A program made the position numbers and the translations under genes. A stretch of DNA of 64,000 nucleotides from Poronia punctata (lineage: Eukaryota > Ascomycota > Sordariomycetes > Xylariales > Xylariaceae): positions 8,964 to 72,963 of the forward strand of contig MU401629.1 of assembly GCA_022579005.1 (NCBI GenBank). The letters are read 5' to 3'. The first letter of the stretch is position 1. Every line of letters starts with the position of its first letter. Below the pieces are notes generated by a model that worked only from the letters and a program-made list of their open reading frames with translations, made no database searches and was not told the DNA's origin. Shown piece by piece: positions 58,978-64,000 of this stretch.

Positions 58978-60875
58978 ATGGCAGAGCAGTCTATTCTTCG
59001 AATTACCAAGGTCGGTTGTCTCTTTGTTCTTTATTTTTTCGAGACAACGAGGAGTGTCGCAAGCCTCGCCACGCGCGTCGTCCTCGGTGCATGTGCTAGG
59101 GGATCGCAAAGCTAACTACCTTAACTACTATCTTCCCTTTTTAGGAGATCAGTGAGATCCAGAAAAACCCCGACCTGTGTAAGAGGACCACGCAACGCCG
59201 TTCACAGTCTTCCCAGACATGATAAGAGGCACGATAGACCTTGGTTCTAACTTGTGTGTTGTTTTGACCAGCTCTGGGCGTCGCCTTTCGCGACCGTGAC
59301 GTGCGTAATGTGAAGGCCCTTATAATCGGTCCCCACGAGACAGCTTATGAGTATGGTTTCTTCGAGGTTCGTGTTGATGTCTATAAGGTCTACCGAGTCC
59401 GGACTGTCGCGAATACTAATGATTAATGTGTCCTTACAGTTCTCATTGAAGTTTAATAAAGGTAATTGCCTTGGCTCTCGGTCCCAGCTGATAACGCTGC
59501 AAACGAGTTTTACTGATACCATATCCTTTTCGCAGACTACCCCAGAAGATCTCCATCTGTCACTTGCACCACGACGAATGGTGGTCGTTGCCGCTTCAAC
59601 CCCAACATATACGCCGGCGGAAAAGTTTGCTTGTGAGGCTATGGACACCTTTCTATGTATATTTGTACTGTCACTAATCCCCCTGCGCTAGGTCGATTCT
59701 AGGGTATCTACCAATCTCGGCTGCCCGTTCTCATTCATCTATTTTCTAATTATGATTCTAGCACATGGCGGGGTGAACGAGGAGAGGAATGGTCTGCCGC
59801 ACAAGGATTGGAATCGATTTTGCTTTCGATACAAAGTCTCATGTCCTCAAATCCTTATGAGAATGAACCGGGCTTTGAGAATGCGAACGAGCCAGCAGAT
59901 AAGAAGGCCCAAGAGGAATACATCGCCAAGGTGATTTTCAACGTTTTCGCTCCCGAATTCGTGAGAACTAACCCTCTTCTGTAGATACGTCATGAGACAC
60001 TGCGCATTTCCGTCATTAAGAAGCTGGAAGACATCCTCAGACTAGATCCGAGCGGTAATCCGCCTCCGGCCCGCACCGAGTCCACGGAAGCCGACAGCTT
60101 TAGTGATGGTGCTGCTTCCGATTCGGAAGAAATAGGCGCACCATGGGAACCGTTCAAGGATCTTTACAAGCGCCGATTTCTGTGGTATTATAGCACTTAC
60201 CTAGAAACAATTCAAGGAGCAAAGGTGGAGTTCAAGGATGGCAGATCCTTTGTCCGTATGCCTTTCGAGGGACATGGCAACACGATGGATGGCAAGTTCA
60301 ACTATACCGAGTTGGAGAAGCGGTTGCGCGCGATAAAGGCTGCTCTCGACGCAGAAACGGAAAAGTGGGCTACGGACGGGATGAGTGCTAAGGTGAAGGA
60401 CCACACCGTAGCAGTCAACCTCACCCGCCAGTTTGAACAGGTCAAGGAGTTCTTCAAGAAGACCGACGTTCCCCACAACATCGAGCTAGAAGACGACAAC
60501 CCTTTCGTGTGGTTGTTAACCTACTTTGGACGTCCAATGACAAACTTTGACGGTGGAATGTTCAAGGTCAGGTTACATTTCAGCCCCCGCTTCCCAGAGG
60601 AGCAACCGAGGGTCAAGTTCCAGACTGAGCTTTTTCACCATCGGGTGACCCCGGACGGTGAGCTATGTTACGTCCCCAATCCCAATCGCCGTGACGACAT
60701 AAGACAACATATCGGAGCCATCTTCGAAGCTCTCGAGGAAGAGAATCCTCCGTACGACCCCCGAACACAAGTCCATCCAGAAGCATATCGGCTATACTGG
60801 GGCGGCGCCGACCAGAGGAAGATTTACAATCGGAAACTACGCAGATCTGTCCAGCGGAGCATGGAGGATTTCTAG
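58978..60875 (+). CDS. UBE2Z-like ubiquitin-conjugating enzyme with two UBC domains
   Basis: E2 enzyme that carries ubiquitin or a related modifier on a cysteine. Eight exons: 58978-59010, 59145-59178, 59272-59366, 59440-59461, 59536-59632, 59692-59703, 59762-59930 and 59985-60875, giving 450 aa. The N-terminal UBC domain starts LRITKEISEIQKNPDLSLG and contains FNPNIYAGGKVCLSILGTW with the catalytic Cys93; this stretch, SIQSLMSSNPYENEPGFE and IRHETLRISV match UBE2Z (USE1). The sixth exon is only 12 nt and supplies residues just after Cys93. A UBE2Z-like linker (FNYTELEKRLRAIKAALDAE) leads to a second UBC domain (about 285-450) with FDGGMFKVRLHFSPRFPEEQ and TPDGELCYVPNP, whose Cys382 sits at the active-site position; its HPN motif is replaced by HHR. 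Human UBE2Z has only the first domain. Confidence 0.88.
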
Positions 60876-61754
60876 CCTCCCAGTGGGCCAGTCGGCAGAG
60901 AGGGGGGGGTTTACACGTAGATGTGCTATGGGCTGGCAGCGAGTTTGATGGTATGACAGTCAGTGTTTACGATGGCGTTTTCGGGAGGGGCGTGCATTTA
61001 CGTTGTATGTTACGGCGTCTGGTCTGGTGTAATGGCCGGATAGGAAAGGGATGAGGTAGGGCGAGGGTTTTGCAGATTGTTTGCAGAGGTGCATATCGCA
61101 TACATCAACCTTACGAAACATGAAGTGCGCATGAACATCACCAAGCGCATACATGCCTCCCAAGTGGCCTAGAGTACGCGTAGTAGCTTAATACACAGCC
61201 GCTTATTCTCATTGTGAGTTTTATTACAGACCCTTTGGTATCTCGTAGAGGTTTCGTATCTTGACTTTTAATGTTGAGACCTAGAAGCACAGTATTCCCC
61301 CGAGCCTCGTTAGCCCATGCCAGATACAATTACTGAAGCTGTCGGGGTGGGAATCACCACTCATTCCCATCATCTCAAAACGAAGGGGAGATGAGGTGCA
61401 CTCCCGATGGGTCTCAAAATAGAGGGCTGTGGAATTACGAGTAGGTATGTGTTGTCATGATATAGCCTATAGGTAAGTATGCACACTGTGATGCTATAAT
61501 ACGCGGCGTCTTTCTTATCCGCCGCTAGATACTGTAGTACTACCTAGCACTAACCACATGGCGCTACAAGTCTCGGTAGCTCGGCGTCTAGCCGGGTGCT
61601 AACCTTAGGGTACGAGTAAATCGACCTCTGGACAAGCACATGTTTGGCTTGCATCCATCACAGGTAGCCGATATCGGGGATATCCATACCACACCCTCTT
61701 TCCTTCTTGATTTTTTGCTGTCCAAGTACCTGCTGGGACACAAGGTGCGGATGA
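60876..61754. other. Convergent intergenic region
   Basis: About 880 bp between the 3' ends of the UBE2Z-like gene and the next; nothing supported. Confidence 0.6.
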
Positions 61755-62555
61755 TCATCGTTTCCACGCTGTCTTAGGTTTGCTACGGTCAATTTTATCC
61801 CTCCCCGGCGCATAAGGCGCCGCCACGCCAAGATAACGCTCGCCGGGACCATCATCACCGCCCTTGAACTCGTACCGGCCGTCGGACGTCACGATCGCCG
61901 GCGTGCCCTGCGCCGGGCGCATGACCTGCTCGTTGTGTAGCTTGTCCAACGACTCGCCCACCACGGCATACTGCGACCAGTTGATGGGCGGACAACGGAC
62001 TATGTTCTGCGGTTTCGGTATCGATTCCCATGGTTTCCGCTCCGTCGCCTCTATCCCCTCCTGATTCGTAGCGGGGTCCTGTGTGTTGTTACTCGTGCTT
62101 TGGCCTACATCTTCCATGTCACTGTCGCTATCGCTATCATCATCATCATCATCGTCATCATCTTGCTTTTGTTCTTCTCCTTTAAATTTTTGCGCCGTCT
62201 CCGCGCTGCTGGCAAGAGGGCGCTCGCCCTCGGTATGTATCCGCCCGGTTATGAGGTCCTGTATGAACGCCTCCGGATCGGCAAGCGCCGCGTTCTTCAC
62301 CCTGTCCAGGGTCACCATGTCCCGTTCTGCCTTGCGCCGCTGCATCTGCAAGATCGAGATGGCCGACTTGAGCGCCAGAACGTCTGGATTGGTACTAAAA
62401 TCTATAGGTTCCGGTGGGGGCGGGGGAATCGCCGTGGAGTCGACATGCGAAGCATGCGTGTAAGTCGGACGCGGGGGAAACTCTGTAGGTTTTAAGGGTG
62501 GTGTTATTGGGCTATATGCCGGACGCGTGGGCGACGAAGGTCGAGAATGGGTAGA

Positions 62556-62589
<34 letters not shown>

Positions 62590-62783
62590 GGTTGCTTCGA
62601 GGTTGAGGTTGTTTGTAGTTTCGGGGGGGCAGGCGGATGCGCCGCCTCGCGGGATGCATATGGCGCCGGGATCGGGACGGGAATCGGCGTTGTGGATTGG
62701 ATGTGTCTCGTCGGAGCACTGCCGCTACTGCTAGCCCTGTTCGCCGCCGTCGAGGCTTCAGCTTTGTGGGCGCCCCCCGCCAT
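61755..62783 (-). CDS. Pro/Ala/Asp-rich protein of unknown function
   Basis: A single 342-codon frame from an ATG. Residues 1-120 are disordered and Pro/Ser/Thr-rich and include a run of ten alanines encoded by pure GCT/AGC repeats. Residues about 128-185 form a likely helical domain (NPDVLALKSAISILQMQRRK ... DPEAFIQDLITGRI). An acidic tract (nine Asp, then alternating Ser-Asp) near 213-230 follows. The last 80 residues look folded (WESIPKPQNIVRCPPINWSQ, RYLGVAAPYAPGRDKI) and end in a basic tail. I do not recognise the family; the mix suggests a nuclear protein, but this is only an inference. Confidence 0.72.
62557..62586. repeat. (GCT)10 trinucleotide repeat coding for polyalanine
   Basis: Ten perfect GCT units on the + strand, read as AGC-frame-shifted GCA/GCT alanine codons on the minus strand inside the unknown gene at 61755-62783. 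Prone to length change. Confidence 0.93.
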
Positions 62784-64000
62784 CGCTACGCAGATTTTTG
62801 GTGCGTTTGGTTTGCGGGAACGTGGTGAGTCAGGTAATGTTTAGATGCTTTAGAAAGTGATACTACCAAGTATGACCACAAATCAGCGCGTTGGTAGTGT
62901 AATAGATTAGATAGGATAGCCGTTAAGTCAGCAGTTGAAAATCGAGCCACTTTATTACGAATTAATCGTAGACTAGTAGGTAGTAGCCGCTGTCCGATGG
63001 TAATTATGCAAGTACGTTGGGTGTCTTTGATCAATCGGGAGCTACTGGCATAAAGATGATGTTATATGCAGTTTCGCGATGTCTCTGACGACACCGCCGA
63101 GGCAGTGGCAGTTGAGGCGTGGGGAGCGATCGAGGCCCAAAGGGGGGCTAAGATGGGGGGACTGGGCTATAAGCGGTACGCTAGCGCTGCTAGATACATG
63201 TACCTGTAGGTACCCCCTTTTTCTTGATACGTACACAGTACAGGTACCGTACTAAAAATACCAGGTTCTGGGTGTCCAATGGGCCTGGTAGGAAGACAGT
63301 CCAGTCCGTTGCTATTGTTCCAGGGTACCATCTCCCAGAATTTCACATATTTATGTACCAGCTTAATTACAAGTGTGTACGTGATGATGACTCGCTTTAT
63401 CTGTACCTGCTGTCGTCTTGATGATATAGCTGCCAGCACAAAATGGTGGGATGATATATTGGGCCTCGGAGGATATGTTTATATCATACGTATATGTTGA
63501 GGTTTTATGATGGTATATCCATTATTCCCAAAACGCCAGGCTTCCCATAACAAGGTGGACTTGCCATTTGATATCACATTTCCAGTCTCACGCCTTCCGT
63601 CCTTGAATTTCTTCACCCATAGTTAGCTTTAACAGCATACCTACCTTCCTAGCAATCTGTCCCATGCGTACCTACTTTACCTTATCATTCCGCCGCCAAC
63701 ACCTTAACCAGGGTGCGCTCGCCGTAAGTGTCCGACCTTGTTTCTGCCTAATCCCCCTCTAGTTGGTGGTAGTCATGATACCTACCTATTAGGCAAACAC
63801 GAGTAACTAGCCCAAATCAGCATACTGTCTTTCACCTTTCATCACGGTAGATGAACTGAGGAGTGGTGTCAATCCCATATCGCTACCCTTCGATTTGTGG
63901 ATGTTGAAGCAGCGTTCGAAGTTCTAAGCAGAGTGGTATCAGCACCGTTCGAAATCTTATTCGTTTTTTTACTAGTCTAACTAGTACACGTATGCCAGGA
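62784..64000. other. Intergenic sequence to the end of the window
   Basis: About 1.2 kb without a supported gene. Near the right edge (63910-63972) there is a tRNA-like pair of short boxes (TGGTATCAGC, GTTCGAAATC) followed by a run of seven T, which I regard as weak. TACCTA motifs recur (63648-63690, 63779-63790). Confidence 0.5.

Overview
The window is nuclear DNA of a filamentous ascomycete, most likely a Sordariomycete. Genes are separated by 0.4-2 kb and carry short introns (about 54-130 bp) with CTRAY/TACTAA-like branch points close to the acceptor. The gene set is the usual one for such a fungus (MSH1, ORC3, ATP10, PRP5, LRG1-type RhoGAP, ERG26, ZAP1-like regulator). The window opens with an 83-base run of C, which looks like a sequence or assembly artefact. 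I place 22 protein-coding genes; nearly all needed splicing to be read, and exon borders are given in each entry. I recognised no rRNA, tRNA, CRISPR or bacterial-type feature.

Layout. 0.8-1.9 kb: low-complexity Gln/His/Met-rich protein (-). 3.8-7.0 kb: mitochondrial mismatch-repair ATPase MSH1 (+). 7.6-8.8 kb: ribosomal stalk protein P0 (-). 9.3-11.7 kb: mitochondrial PPR-type protein (-). 12.2-14.6 kb: ORC3 (+). 16.1-16.6 kb: unknown 152-aa protein (+). 17.4-18.9 kb: proteasome ubiquitin receptor RPN13 (-). 19.5-20.4 kb: ribosomal protein eL6 (+). 20.9-23.5 kb: dipeptidyl peptidase III (-). 23.5-28.3 kb: gene-poor island holding a 441-bp MITE with matching target-site duplications. 28.3-29.1 kb: gluconokinase (+). 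30.6-32.2 kb: branched-chain 2-oxoacid dehydrogenase E2 (-). 32.7-33.9 kb: ATP10 (+). 34.5-35.3 kb: Golgi SNARE GOS1 (-). 36.0-36.8 kb: ribosomal protein uL29/L35 (+). 37.8-39.7 kb: ZAP1/ZafA-like zinc-finger regulator (-). 41.1-41.6 kb: small lipidated SVIP-like p97/Cdc48-binding protein (+). 42.0-45.8 kb: spliceosomal DEAD-box helicase PRP5 (-). 46.6-47.7 kb: mitochondrial HMG-box protein (+). 48.2-49.6 kb: unknown (-). 51.2-54.9 kb: three-LIM RhoGAP of LRG1 type (+). 55.9-57.2 kb: ERG26-like sterol dehydrogenase (-). 59.0-60.9 kb: UBE2Z-like E2 with two UBC domains (+). 61.8-62.8 kb: unknown Pro/Ala/Asp-rich protein (-).

This is not a functional cluster, but several genes share themes: mitochondrial maintenance (MSH1, PPR, E2 acyltransferase, ATP10, HMG-box), ubiquitin/proteasome/p97 (RPN13, SVIP-like, UBE2Z-like) and translation (P0, eL6, uL29). 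Many neighbours are divergently transcribed and share a promoter interval. The most notable items are the tandem-UBC UBE2Z-like enzyme, whose post-cysteine loop is encoded by a 12-nt microexon; the SVIP-like protein with an exact VCP-interacting motif built across a splice junction; three stop-free, length-3n candidate introns in PRP5; a GC-AG intron in ORC3; and the MITE.
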